From Sphingomonas kyeonggiensis (lineage in GTDB: Bacteria; Pseudomonadota; Alphaproteobacteria; Sphingomonadales; Sphingomonadaceae): DNA of 64,000 nucleotides. The translations under genes were made by a program, and so were the position numbers. The stretch's first letter is position 1. Every line of letters starts with the position of its first letter. The stretch covers positions 868,001 to 932,000 of the forward strand of contig NZ_JAUSTJ010000003.1 of the NCBI RefSeq assembly GCF_030812785.1, in the 5' to 3' direction. Shown here in pieces: positions 9,849 through 17,756 of the stretch. The notes beneath the pieces were generated by a model, which worked only from the letters and a program-made list of their open reading frames with translations, was not told the origin of the DNA and ran no database searches.

Positions 9849-10321
9849 GCGCTTTCCTCGAGATCGTCGGTCTGGTCGGTCGGCGCGGCGGCGGTGCCGC
9901 GGCGCGAGGCCTGGGGCTGGTCGAACGGATCGCCGCTCTGGCCGACCAGTGCGGGCACGATGATCTTGCGACCGGGCGCCGCGCAGAGCATCGCTGGATC
10001 GCTCACATTGTTCGCCTCGAGCAGCATCCAGTAGAGCATCGGATCGCCGAGCAGCCGGGCCGAGACGTTGTCGAGCCGGTCGCCGGCCTGGATCGTGTAG
10101 GTAGTTTGCCGGTTGAAGCTGCTCGCCAGCGGAAGGAGCGTGCGCGCCAGATAGGGCACCGCGTCCTTGGCATCGGCCAGGCTCGGCTGGCCCGATGTGG
10201 GAGTGGGTGACGGCGTGGGGGCGCTCGCGGCTGGGACGTGGCGGGTACGGGTGCGCACCAGCTTGCCCGGCGCGGCCTGATCGATCTGCAGCGGATAGCG
10301 GGTGAGCCGGCGCCCGATCAT
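9845..10321 (-). CDS. LysM-domain baseplate adaptor (Pvc7 C-terminal type)
   Basis: 158 residues. Residues 74-124 form a LysM domain (TYTIQAGDRLDNVS, then LLGDPMLYWMLLEANN and a closing GRKIIVPA), preceded by a Pro/Ser/Thr-rich linker at about 30-47. In Afp7/Pvc7 a LysM module follows the tube-initiator domain in one protein; here the tube-like domain is the preceding gene and overlaps this one by four bases (ATGA), so translation is coupled. LysM modules in contractile systems clamp tube, hub and wedge together and need not bind peptidoglycan. A Gln/Asp-rich tail of about 30 residues follows the domain and has no recognisable motif. Confidence 0.85.
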   Translation of the reverse strand: MIGRRLTRYPLQIDQAAPGKLVRTRTRHVPAASAPTPSPTPTSGQPSLADAKDAVPYLARTLLPLASSFNRQTTYTIQAGDRLDNVSARLLGDPMLYWMLLEANNVSDPAMLCAAPGRKIIVPALVGQSGDPFDQPQASRRGTAAAPTDQTDDLEESA

Positions 10322-10968
10322 GCGGACAGGGCTCCCGAGATGATGCTCGCGCCGCTCTGCACCGTGCCCAGCGCCGACATCAGCTCACGCTCGGCGAGAT
10401 TGGCGAGATAGAGGTAGAAGCCGGTCTGGCTGGGCGAGAAATCCTGATAGGTCAGCACCTTCATGTCCATCGTCACATTGGCGTCGATCGGATTGAGGCG
10501 CGTGTCGTGCATCGTCTCGGTGACGCTGTAGCTGGTGATCTGGACGGGCAGCACGCGCTGCGGGCCCCAGACGAACACGGTGAGCGGCGATTCCGGCGGC
10601 ACGATCTCGAGCATGCCGAGCGCCATCTGGGCGAGACCCTGAACGATCGAGCTGGTCGTCGGGAACAGCATCATCTCCAGCGTGGCGAGCTGGGGGTGGA
10701 TGCCGAACATCATCGCCGTCGCATCGTTGCTCTCCAGCTGATCGACCGCGCTGATCCGCGCAGTCATCTGGATCGTCTCCTTGGCCGGGCCGGCGAGCAG
10801 ATTGGTGCCGGTGGGCGTGTCGCCGGTCTTCTCGAAATCGGGGGCGAGCTGGCGGGTGAGCTCGGCGGGGTTGTATTGCAGCACGATCAGCCGGGGCACG
10901 GGGATGGTGCCGCCCATGCTGATCAGCCCGGCCTTCAGGACATGGGGACTGTTGGGATAGGGCGTCAT
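10318..10968 (-). CDS. eCIS tube-initiator protein (CIS tube N-terminal domain)
   Basis: 216 residues from the ATG at 10968. A longer reading frame exists to 11187, but this ATG overlaps the stop of the 56-residue gene upstream (ATGA), and homology begins just after it. The diagnostic motif is LIVLQYNPAELTRQL near residue 25, found at the N-terminus of the Afp7/Pvc7 group (CIS tube domain); MDMKVLTYQDF and the C-terminal LYLANLAERELMS agree. It is thought to cap the hub end of the tube and start tube assembly. It is half of a Pvc7-type protein; the LysM half is the next gene. Confidence 0.85.
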   Translation of the reverse strand: MTPYPNSPHVLKAGLISMGGTIPVPRLIVLQYNPAELTRQLAPDFEKTGDTPTGTNLLAGPAKETIQMTARISAVDQLESNDATAMMFGIHPQLATLEMMLFPTTSSIVQGLAQMALGMLEIVPPESPLTVFVWGPQRVLPVQITSYSVTETMHDTRLNPIDANVTMDMKVLTYQDFSPSQTGFYLYLANLAERELMSALGTVQSGASIISGALSA

Positions 10969-11135
10969 TGCGTGCCTCCACCCGCCCGTAGCTTCGCCTG
11001 GATCGCCTCGGCGATGGTGCGGCGGACATGATCGCGCTGGGCGGCGTCGAGCCCGGCGAGCCGGTTGCGGATGCGCGGATCGCGGGCGATCGCGGCGTCC
11101 ACCGCGGCGGCGAGATTGGCGGGCAGGCGGTTCAT
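10965..11135 (-). CDS. 56-residue uncharacterised eCIS operon protein
   Basis: A small gene inserted between the ATPase and the tube initiator. Its ATG at 11135 overlaps the ATPase stop (ATGA) and its own stop overlaps the next ATG (ATGA), so it sits in an unbroken chain of translational coupling, strong evidence that it is real. The product is mostly helical and charged: MNRLPANLAAAVD, an Arg-rich middle (IRNRLAGL), then HVRRTIAEAIQAKL and a short Gly tail. No signal peptide, membrane segment or cysteine. Small proteins occur at equivalent places in other eCIS operons (for example DUF5908), but I cannot match this one to that family. Possible roles are an assembly chaperone or a wedge-binding peptide; both are guesses. 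Confidence 0.7.
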   Translation of the reverse strand: MNRLPANLAAAVDAAIARDPRIRNRLAGLDAAQRDHVRRTIAEAIQAKLRAGGGTQ

Positions 11136-13102
11136 GCCGGCCAGTCCGCAAGCTCGCCGGCAGGGACGCGCCGGCGCTGCTTGGCATATTCGCTTTCGAG
11201 CGCGCGGGCGATGTGGCGCATCGATATGTCGCTCTCCTCCTCCGATGCCAGCATCGCGGCGTTGATCGAGACGACGCGGATCTGGCCGCCGGTGAGCGTC
11301 AGGCGTGCCAGCCGGTCCCAGTCGAGGGCGGATGCCGGCGCTGCGGCGGGGAAGGCGCCGCGCCAGATGCGCTGGCGCTCCTCGACCGAGGGGAATTCGA
11401 AGTGCAGGCTGAAGGCGAAGCGGCGGGCGAAGGCGTCGTCGATCGCATTGGCCAGGTTGGTGGTGAGGACGGCGATGCCGCGGAACGCCTCGATCCGCTG
11501 AAGCAGATAGCCGACCTCGAGATTGGCATAATGGTCGTGCGAATCCCGCACCTCGGTGCGCCGGCCGAACAGCACGTCTGCTTCGTCGAACAGCAGGATC
11601 GCGTCGGTCATGTCGGCGGCGTCGAACAGCGCGGCGAGGCGCTTCTCGGTCTCGCCGATATATTTGTCGACGATCCGCGACAGATCGACGCGGAACAGGT
11701 CGAGCGACAGGGTGTGGGCGAGCGCTTCCGCCGCCATCGTCTTGCCGGTGCCGCTGGGGCCGGCGAACAGCACGCTCATCCCCTGCGCGCCGCCGCCGGC
11801 GCCGGCAAAGCCCCATTCTTCCATCACCTTGGCACGGTTACGCTGGCGGGCGACGATCTGGCCGAGCACGGCGCGGGCATTCTCGGGGAGGACAAGATTG
11901 TCCATCGTCATCCGCACCGGCACCGGATCGGCGAGGCCGCTCATCGCATCGCGTACCTGATCGCGCAGCAGCGGCAGCATCTCGGCGAGGATCGCCTCCT
12001 GTGGGGCGGGGGCGGCGGTCTCCTCGGCCTTGGCGCGGGCGACTGCGGCGCAGCTCTCCAGCGTCGGCAGCGGCAGGCGGAAGCGCGCGGCGACGTCGCG
12101 CAGCTGCGGCGTGGCGTCCTGGCCCAGGCCGGTGGCGAGATGGTCGGCGACTTCCCCGGGATCGGGCCGGGGCAGCGATACGCGGATCACCGCGCCGGGC
12201 GCGCGATCGGCGATCGACTGGCCGGCCGCGCCGATCAGGAACAGCGGCCCGCTGCCCTCGCCGATCAGCCGCGAGATCGCGCTGAGCTGGAACTCGCCGG
12301 GCGGCTCCTCGAACGAGACGAGCAGCGCGCCGCGCAGCGCGAGCCGGTCGCGCTGCCAGAGGCGGAAGAAGCCGTCGCGCTCGGCCTCGGCGGTCAGGCG
12401 GGCGAGGGGGAGGTGGAAGGGCAGGAAGCCGAGCGCCAGGGCGGCGCCTGCCGCGACGCCGAGCGCCCGCCGGCCGGGCTCGGCGGCGAGGTGGAGCGTG
12501 GCGTCGGTGCCCGAGGCATGGACCGTCCGCGCCAGCCGGCGGGCCAGCGCGGCATCGGCGGGCAGCTGCGGCGCCAGGTCGAGCGGGCGGACGATGTCGG
12601 CCAGCGCGTCGTCGAGCACCGGCTGGCCGACGAGGAAGGACAGCACCGCATCGGGCATGGCGAAGCGCAGCTGGAGCCGGCTGCCGGGCTGGCTGCGCTC
12701 GACGGCGATCAGGTTCCAGTAGCGCAGCGGCGCGGAGGGGGCGAATGCCGCCTGGGACGCGCCTTCGAGATCGGCGAACACCGCGAGCGCGAGCAGCGAG
12801 GTGGGATAGGTGACCGTGGGATCGCCCTGGGCGAGGGCGCAGAGATTGGCCATGTCCGGCGAGATCTCGAACCCGGCGGCGAGCGCGACCACCGCCAGCT
12901 CGAAGGGGGTGAGCGAGAACCAGCCGGCCAGCGCGTCGAGCGCCGATCCTTCCGCCGGGGTGCCGAGGCCGGTCGGGTGCGGCGCCGGCTGCTCGTAGCG
13001 CAGGGCGGTGCGCGAGCGCGACCGGGCATAGTCCTCGAGCATCCGCTCGACCGCGGTGACGGCCTCCTGGAGGCGGGAGACGTGGAGCGTGGGGTCGGCC
13101 AT
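11132..13102 (-). CDS. AAA+ ATPase of eCIS (Pvc15-like)
   Basis: 656 residues. The C-terminal third carries one AAA+ module: Walker A GPSGTGKT at about 448-455, Walker B ILLFDEAD at about 499-506, then VLTTNLANAIDDAFARRF as the sensor/arginine-finger region. The N-terminal 400 residues are helical and Ala/Leu-rich, as in Afp15/Pvc15. These ATPases are required for eCIS particle assembly and for loading of some effectors; they are cytoplasmic and not part of the mature particle. The ATG at 13102 shares one base with the stop of the preceding gene (TGATG), and its stop overlaps the 56-residue gene. Only one ATPase domain is present, which fits the eCIS type rather than the two-domain ClpV of type VI secretion. 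Confidence 0.92.
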   Translation of the reverse strand: MADPTLHVSRLQEAVTAVERMLEDYARSRSRTALRYEQPAPHPTGLGTPAEGSALDALAGWFSLTPFELAVVALAAGFEISPDMANLCALAQGDPTVTYPTSLLALAVFADLEGASQAAFAPSAPLRYWNLIAVERSQPGSRLQLRFAMPDAVLSFLVGQPVLDDALADIVRPLDLAPQLPADAALARRLARTVHASGTDATLHLAAEPGRRALGVAAGAALALGFLPFHLPLARLTAEAERDGFFRLWQRDRLALRGALLVSFEEPPGEFQLSAISRLIGEGSGPLFLIGAAGQSIADRAPGAVIRVSLPRPDPGEVADHLATGLGQDATPQLRDVAARFRLPLPTLESCAAVARAKAEETAAPAPQEAILAEMLPLLRDQVRDAMSGLADPVPVRMTMDNLVLPENARAVLGQIVARQRNRAKVMEEWGFAGAGGGAQGMSVLFAGPSGTGKTMAAEALAHTLSLDLFRVDLSRIVDKYIGETEKRLAALFDAADMTDAILLFDEADVLFGRRTEVRDSHDHYANLEVGYLLQRIEAFRGIAVLTTNLANAIDDAFARRFAFSLHFEFPSVEERQRIWRGAFPAAAPASALDWDRLARLTLTGGQIRVVSINAAMLASEEESDISMRHIARALESEYAKQRRRVPAGELADWPA

Positions 13103-14322
13103 CAGCTCGCCTTCACCGTGACGAGGGGGCCGGTATAGAGGCCGTCCTTCCAGTCGAGCAGACTGGCGACGCCGTCGATCTCGATGCTGACCAGATAGTC
13201 GCCCGCCGCCACCCCGGTTAGCGGCGCGGCCAGCGCGGTGCCGGGCGTAGTGCGCGGCAGGCAGGGGAGCTTGTACGAGGTCGCCTTGGCGCCCCGGGCG
13301 AAGAGCAGGGCAACGGCGCTCGCCTGGGCGGGCACCGGCAGCGCCATGGCGAGATCGAGCTGCTTGCCGTCCGTGCTGACCGCCGGGGGGGTGGCGAAGC
13401 CGGGGACGATGTTGGTGGCGAAGGCGGGCGATTCCGCGGTGATGCTCTTGTCCGGCCCGAGCTTGACCAGCTTGACGGTGAGGCTCCCGGTGGCGAGCGG
13501 CGCGGTCTGGGCGCTGGTCAGCGGCACGAGCAAGGCGGCATAGCCCTGCGCGTCGAAGCCCCGGGTTACGTCGGTCGCCGCTATGCCGTTGAGCAGCACC
13601 GACAGGCCCGGCTGGGCGGGATCGGGGATGCGCACGGCCAGCGTGCCGCCGCCGGTGAGCGGCAGGTCGGGATCGGCGGCATTGACGACATCGGTGATCA
13701 CGATCGCGCGCGAGGGCAAGGCGCGCAGCCCGATGCGGCGCACCGGCAGCACCGGCTCGACCTGGAGCTTGTACTCGATCGCGATCGGCGTGGCGGTGTA
13801 GAGCTGGGTGAGCTGATAGGGGACGTTGACGAACTCGGACCAGAGCCGGGCCATCGCGTCCGGTGCCATGTTGAGCGGGGTGACGACGATCTCCTCGCGC
13901 GGCAGCTCCTGGTCGCCGCTGCCGGCCAGCCAGGGGGTGGTCGCCACCGCCGAGCGCAGCATGTCGCGCGGGACATAAGGCTCGGCGTTGAGGCCGCCGG
14001 CGACCAGCCCGAGCAGGCGCTGGGGATCGAGCCGGCTGTCGTCGCCGAAGAAGGTGATCATGTAGTCGAGGTCGAGCTTGAGCACCGGCGAGTTCCTCGC
14101 CTGGCCGAGCGGGCCGCGGGTCGGCAGGTCGTTGTTCGAGACGAAGCCGTTGCGGGTGGTGCGGAACAGATAGAGGTTCACGAACGGATCGCCGGTGCGC
14201 AGCGCGTCCGAGCCGGGGTTGAGCGTGGTCACGCGCGCGCCGGGCACGGCGTCGCCGATGAACATGTGCAGCCGGTCGGCGATCGCGACGGTGCAGGCGG
14301 CGATCGAGAAGCTCGAATTCAT
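13102..14322 (-). CDS. DUF4255 protein (Pvc16-like tube/sheath cap)
   Basis: 406 residues. The N-terminal part, about residues 8-190, is a DUF4255 domain: AACTVAIADRLHMFI, then VNLYLFRTTRN and LDLDYMITFFGDD, the usual family signposts. In Afp/PVC this is the last structural gene (Afp16/Pvc16), the cap that ends tube and sheath growth and sets the distal end. The C-terminal 200 residues look like two beta-sandwich (Ig-like) domains, ending in GDYLVSIEIDGVASLL; such extensions are common in this family. It overlaps the Pro-rich gene upstream by four bases (start at 14322) and the ATPase downstream by one. Placement directly before the ATPase differs from Afp, where the ATPase comes first. Confidence 0.88.
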   Translation of the reverse strand: MNSSFSIAACTVAIADRLHMFIGDAVPGARVTTLNPGSDALRTGDPFVNLYLFRTTRNGFVSNNDLPTRGPLGQARNSPVLKLDLDYMITFFGDDSRLDPQRLLGLVAGGLNAEPYVPRDMLRSAVATTPWLAGSGDQELPREEIVVTPLNMAPDAMARLWSEFVNVPYQLTQLYTATPIAIEYKLQVEPVLPVRRIGLRALPSRAIVITDVVNAADPDLPLTGGGTLAVRIPDPAQPGLSVLLNGIAATDVTRGFDAQGYAALLVPLTSAQTAPLATGSLTVKLVKLGPDKSITAESPAFATNIVPGFATPPAVSTDGKQLDLAMALPVPAQASAVALLFARGAKATSYKLPCLPRTTPGTALAAPLTGVAAGDYLVSIEIDGVASLLDWKDGLYTGPLVTVKAS

Positions 14323-16502
14323 GCGTCCGGCCCTCCGCGCGGCTTGGCCTTGAGCGGCGGCGGTTGCGGACGGGACGGCGGCGTGCGCGGACGCGGCAGG
14401 TCGATCTGGATGCGGCCGATATCGATGCGGATGTCGCCGGAGGGCGGGGCGGCGCGCTTGGGCTCGGGGGCGGGGGTGCGGGCGGGGGTGATCTCGGCCG
14501 CCACCGGGCGGGGGGTGGAAGCTAGGGGCTGGGCGGGCGTCGTGCGAGTTGGTGCGGGGTCGGCCGAGGTGGCGGCGCTGTGCCGCGCCGTGCGGGTTTC
14601 GGGCGAGCGGGTTGCGGGCGTGCGGACGGCGGTGGCGCGAGGCTGGATCGCTGGCTCGCCGCTCCTGACAGGGGACGGATCTGCGGGCTGCGCCGGTGCT
14701 TCCAGCGGCGTGGTGTCGAGGCGCGCGCGGGCCGCCGTGGCAACGGAAACGGGCAGCGTCGGGGATGACGCCGGAGCTGGAGCAGCGGGTGCGGGCTGTA
14801 TAGAGGCTGTGGGCGAAGCAATCGGCGAGGGCTGGAGGGAGGCGCCGGCTGGCGGGGCGGTTTCGGGCCGCGCCGCTGGCTGCGTAGGCCGGGCCGGCGA
14901 TGCCTGTCCTCGGGCTTCGATCGGTGCCGCGGCCATCGGTGAGGCTACTACCGGTGACGCTGCCATAGGGGCTGTCCGGGCCTGGGCGGTGAGACCGGGC
15001 CTCTCAATCGCGCGGCGCTGCGTGACCGGTGCGGGTGCCGCTGCTGCTGCTGCTTCGGGGGCGCCGGCGATGCCGATCTCCCGGGACCTTAGGGGCGGCT
15101 GCGCGGTCTCCGGAGCTGTGGCGCGGGTGGCTGCTGGCGTCTCGGCCGTCCGGACGACGGCTTCGGTTCTGGGGGAGGCGAGAGGAGGCCGCGCCGCCAG
15201 GGAGGAGACGGCATGCCGCTCGGTTTCGCTCCGGCTGGCAAGGGTTTCTGCTCCGGCAGCCTCGTGGGCGGGCGCGCGGGCCGGCTGTTGCGCGACTTCT
15301 CCTCGCGCTGGGGGCAGCGAGGTCCGGTCGGGCTCGGTTGTCGGGGCGGGTTCCGCCTGGCTTTCGATCCCTGTTGGCGGGATCATGGCTTCCAGTCCTC
15401 GCTCGCGACGGTGCGGCCTTGCAGGAAGCGGCTGCGGTGGGGAGGAATCGAGCAAAGCCGACACCGGCGGCGGCACCGGGGCTGCCGCCTCGATGCTCGG
15501 CTGCGTCTCCGGCACCCGGTTGGCGGGTAGGGCGACTGGCGCTTCGGGCGCGTGGGACGATGCGGAGGCGGGGGGTTGAACCGCGAGCGGCGAGGCCGTT
15601 GTGGCGCGCACCGCCTTTGGCCCAGCCATGCGGCCTGCAAGGGAAGCCGCCGCGCGGGCTTCTGCTGCCGGGCCCGTCGCCGAGATTGCCTTGCGTTGCA
15701 CGACGGGAGTGCCGGTGGTTCCGGGCGAGGCGCCTGCGACGGGGGCTGGCGCTGGGCTGATCGGAGCTTGTGGGCCCGTGCGCGGCCCTACTTCGGCTGG
15801 GCGTGGAGCGGGGGCAGGAGGAAGTGTGGACGCCGTGCCGTTCTCGCTGTTGCTGGAGGGCAGGTCGCTGACAGGGGCGGTGGCCAATGTCTGCTGGTGG
15901 GGCGCCTCTGCCGGGGCGGGGACCGGGTCGAGCTGTGCGGCATCGCCTGCACGTCCGCGTGGCCGATTTTCTCGTGCTTCGTTCCGCCGCCGCGAAGGGC
16001 GGAGTGTGGGCGCCGAGGTGCTGTCGATCGACGTCTGGCCGGCCGAAGGGTGGATGGCCGACATCTGCTCCACCGGTGCCGGCTCGCGCTGGGCGACTGG
16101 TTCCATGCGCGCGGGAGCGACTGCCGCTGGCTCTGCTGCTGCAGCTGGTTTCGGACCGGGTGCTTGGGAGGGAACCGGTGCGGACGGACGCGGCGCCGCC
16201 ACGGCATCTCTCGCCACGACGTCGGATGCCTCCGGCGGGGTACCCGGATCGGCCGACCCTGCTTCGTCCCGAGGGACCGCCCCGGCAGCCGGCGGCGACC
16301 GGTGCGCCTCCGGCCGGGCGAGCGCCTCCGCCAGCGGATCGCCGGCATGGGCGGGAAGTGTGGCAGGGCTGGTGACCAGCTCCTCGCCCGGCCAGGCTTC
16401 CTGATAGTCCGCGACCGGCGCGAAGCGGTAGCCGATGCGGCGGCCGAGCACGACCGGGCTCTCCTGCGCACGCGCCGCAAGCCGGGCGAGCATGTCGCTC
16501 AT
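14319..16502 (-). CDS. Large Pro/Ala-rich disordered eCIS protein
   Basis: 727 residues from the ATG at 16502, which overlaps the preceding stop (ATGA); a longer frame to 16694 only adds Arg-rich shadow sequence. A short conserved-looking N-terminus (LARLAARAQESPVVLGRRIG, residues about 4-23, then YRFAPVADYQE) is followed by some 650 residues of Pro, Ala, Thr, Glu and Arg with no repeat unit and no predicted fold. The C-terminus ends in a short beta-like motif DIRIDIGRIQIDL and a basic Pro-rich tail. A disordered protein ending in an I-x-V/I-x-I-G-R-I-like motif is, as I recall, frequent in eCIS loci. Length and disorder would suit a flexible ruler or chaperone, but that is speculation. It could also be the hidden counterpart of the missing tape measure. 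Confidence 0.75.
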   Translation of the reverse strand: MSDMLARLAARAQESPVVLGRRIGYRFAPVADYQEAWPGEELVTSPATLPAHAGDPLAEALARPEAHRSPPAAGAVPRDEAGSADPGTPPEASDVVARDAVAAPRPSAPVPSQAPGPKPAAAAEPAAVAPARMEPVAQREPAPVEQMSAIHPSAGQTSIDSTSAPTLRPSRRRNEARENRPRGRAGDAAQLDPVPAPAEAPHQQTLATAPVSDLPSSNSENGTASTLPPAPAPRPAEVGPRTGPQAPISPAPAPVAGASPGTTGTPVVQRKAISATGPAAEARAAASLAGRMAGPKAVRATTASPLAVQPPASASSHAPEAPVALPANRVPETQPSIEAAAPVPPPVSALLDSSPPQPLPARPHRRERGLEAMIPPTGIESQAEPAPTTEPDRTSLPPARGEVAQQPARAPAHEAAGAETLASRSETERHAVSSLAARPPLASPRTEAVVRTAETPAATRATAPETAQPPLRSREIGIAGAPEAAAAAAPAPVTQRRAIERPGLTAQARTAPMAASPVVASPMAAAPIEARGQASPARPTQPAARPETAPPAGASLQPSPIASPTASIQPAPAAPAPASSPTLPVSVATAARARLDTTPLEAPAQPADPSPVRSGEPAIQPRATAVRTPATRSPETRTARHSAATSADPAPTRTTPAQPLASTPRPVAAEITPARTPAPEPKRAAPPSGDIRIDIGRIQIDLPRPRTPPSRPQPPPLKAKPRGGPDA

Positions 16503-17230
16503 TGCTGGAGCCGCGCGAGATAGGCACGGCGCCGTTCCTGGCCGAGCGCGAGGATCGCGTCCTCGCTCCAGTGATAGGCCTGGGCCAGCAGGTGGATCTC
16601 GTCGAGCAGCGCGTCCGCCGCGCCCTCGATCTCGCCGGCCAGCACGCCGGCGATGTCGACCGGCGCGTCCCATTCGAGTTCGCATTCGGGGCAATGGAGC
16701 GCGACGAACGGGTCGCCCGCCGGATCGATCTCGGCCATCGCCGCCGCGACGGCCTCGATCTCCGCTTCCTCGAGCCAGGGCGGCACTTCGGCGCCGGCCA
16801 GCGGCACCAGGCAGCGGCGGGCGAGTTCGGCGCGCGCCTCCTCCATATCGGGGATCCAGCCGATCGCGGTGAGGTCGGCGCTGTCCGCGGGGCGCACCGC
16901 GAAACGCTCGCCGTCGATCGCGATCTCCTGCAGCCGGGCCGGTGCCTCAGCCTGGATCGCCAGCAGCGCGTCGGACGTCGTCTCCACGTCGAGCCGTGCC
17001 TCGCAGCGCGGGCATTTCGCGCTGAGCTCGATCCGCTCGCCGAACATCGTCCGGCGCAACGCGACGATCGCTGCGTCGCGCGCGCCGATGGGCAGGGTGG
17101 CGCAGTCGCCGAAGGACTGGCCCGGCATGCCGAGCGCCGCCAGATACACGCCCTTCTCGGCTGCCGAACGACCCCGGCAGGCCGAGGCGGCGTCCAGCAG
17201 CTCTCCGGCGGTCAGCGGATGCAGCGCCAT
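16499..17230 (-). CDS. gp26-like baseplate protein with split CxxC zinc ribbon
   Basis: 243 residues from the ATG at 17230, two bases after the tube stop; a TTG six bases upstream is less likely. Two CxxC pairs, CPRC at 73-76 and CPEC at 180-183, are set to make a zinc ribbon. Between and around them are acidic helical segments (for example PWLEEAEIEAVAAAMAEID). This layout, together with DAAIVALRRTMFGERIEL before the first pair, recalls the T4 baseplate protein gp26/gp51-like family that is annotated in many tailed phages and eCIS operons. A role in baseplate assembly or as tube chaperone is inferred from family and from position right after the tube gene. Confidence in the exact family is moderate. 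Confidence 0.68.
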   Translation of the reverse strand: MALHPLTAGELLDAASACRGRSAAEKGVYLAALGMPGQSFGDCATLPIGARDAAIVALRRTMFGERIELSAKCPRCEARLDVETTSDALLAIQAEAPARLQEIAIDGERFAVRPADSADLTAIGWIPDMEEARAELARRCLVPLAGAEVPPWLEEAEIEAVAAAMAEIDPAGDPFVALHCPECELEWDAPVDIAGVLAGEIEGAADALLDEIHLLAQAYHWSEDAILALGQERRRAYLARLQQ

Positions 17231-17232
17231 GA

Positions 17233-17745
17233 TCAATAGCTGGGCGGCGGCGGGACCTTGACGCTGGCATCACGCTCCCAGCCCTCGTTCTGCAGAACGA
17301 GCGTCTGGATCGCCACGGCGTTCGAGCTCGAATCGAGCTCGGGCATCGCGGTGTATTCAGAGGGCCAGCAATTGTAGATGTTGTACGCGTACACAAGCTG
17401 CCCCGCAGCGTTGTAGAATTCGAGCGTGATGTTGCGGCGGAAATTGGCGAGCGAGCTCTCCATCCCCTGACCGGCGCGATAGTTCCACACCTGGCTCACC
17501 CAGGTCTCGAACTCCAGATCCTGGGTCATCCCGCGCTCGAGCGTGATCGGTTCGAACTTGGTTTGGCCGGGGAGGATACGGTTCGTGCTCGGGTCGCCGC
17601 CCTCGCGGAAGGGAGTCGCCTCGGTACTGCGCTTCAACGCGCTGCACTTGCTCAGGCCGGCGACATACTTGCCCTGCCATTTGATACGGAACTTGAAGTT
17701 GAGATACGGGTCGGGCGACTGGCTTGTCGACGAGACGCTGGGCAT
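17233..17745 (-). CDS. eCIS inner tube protein (gp19/Hcp-like)
   Basis: 170 residues. The sequence has the typical start of contractile-tail tube subunits: DPYLNFKFRIKWQGKYVAG, followed by KCSALKRSTEATPFREGGDP and the ITLERGMT strand. The C-terminus with NEGWERD is also common in this family (T4-like gp19, the tube protein of Afp1/Pvc1 type). Hexamers of it stack to form the rigid inner tube driven out by sheath contraction. It lies 11 bases after the sheath gene, the normal sheath-tube order. Only one tube gene is seen here; Afp and PVC have several. Confidence 0.95.
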   Translation of the reverse strand: MPSVSSTSQSPDPYLNFKFRIKWQGKYVAGLSKCSALKRSTEATPFREGGDPSTNRILPGQTKFEPITLERGMTQDLEFETWVSQVWNYRAGQGMESSLANFRRNITLEFYNAAGQLVYAYNIYNCWPSEYTAMPELDSSSNAVAIQTLVLQNEGWERDASVKVPPPPSY

Positions 17746-17756
17746 GGGTTGCTATC

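Noticed and set aside
10968..11187. Longer start for the tube-initiator gene at 11187
   Set aside because: The added 73 residues are Arg/Pro-rich, overlap two other genes in another frame, and the homology starts at the ATG at 10968.
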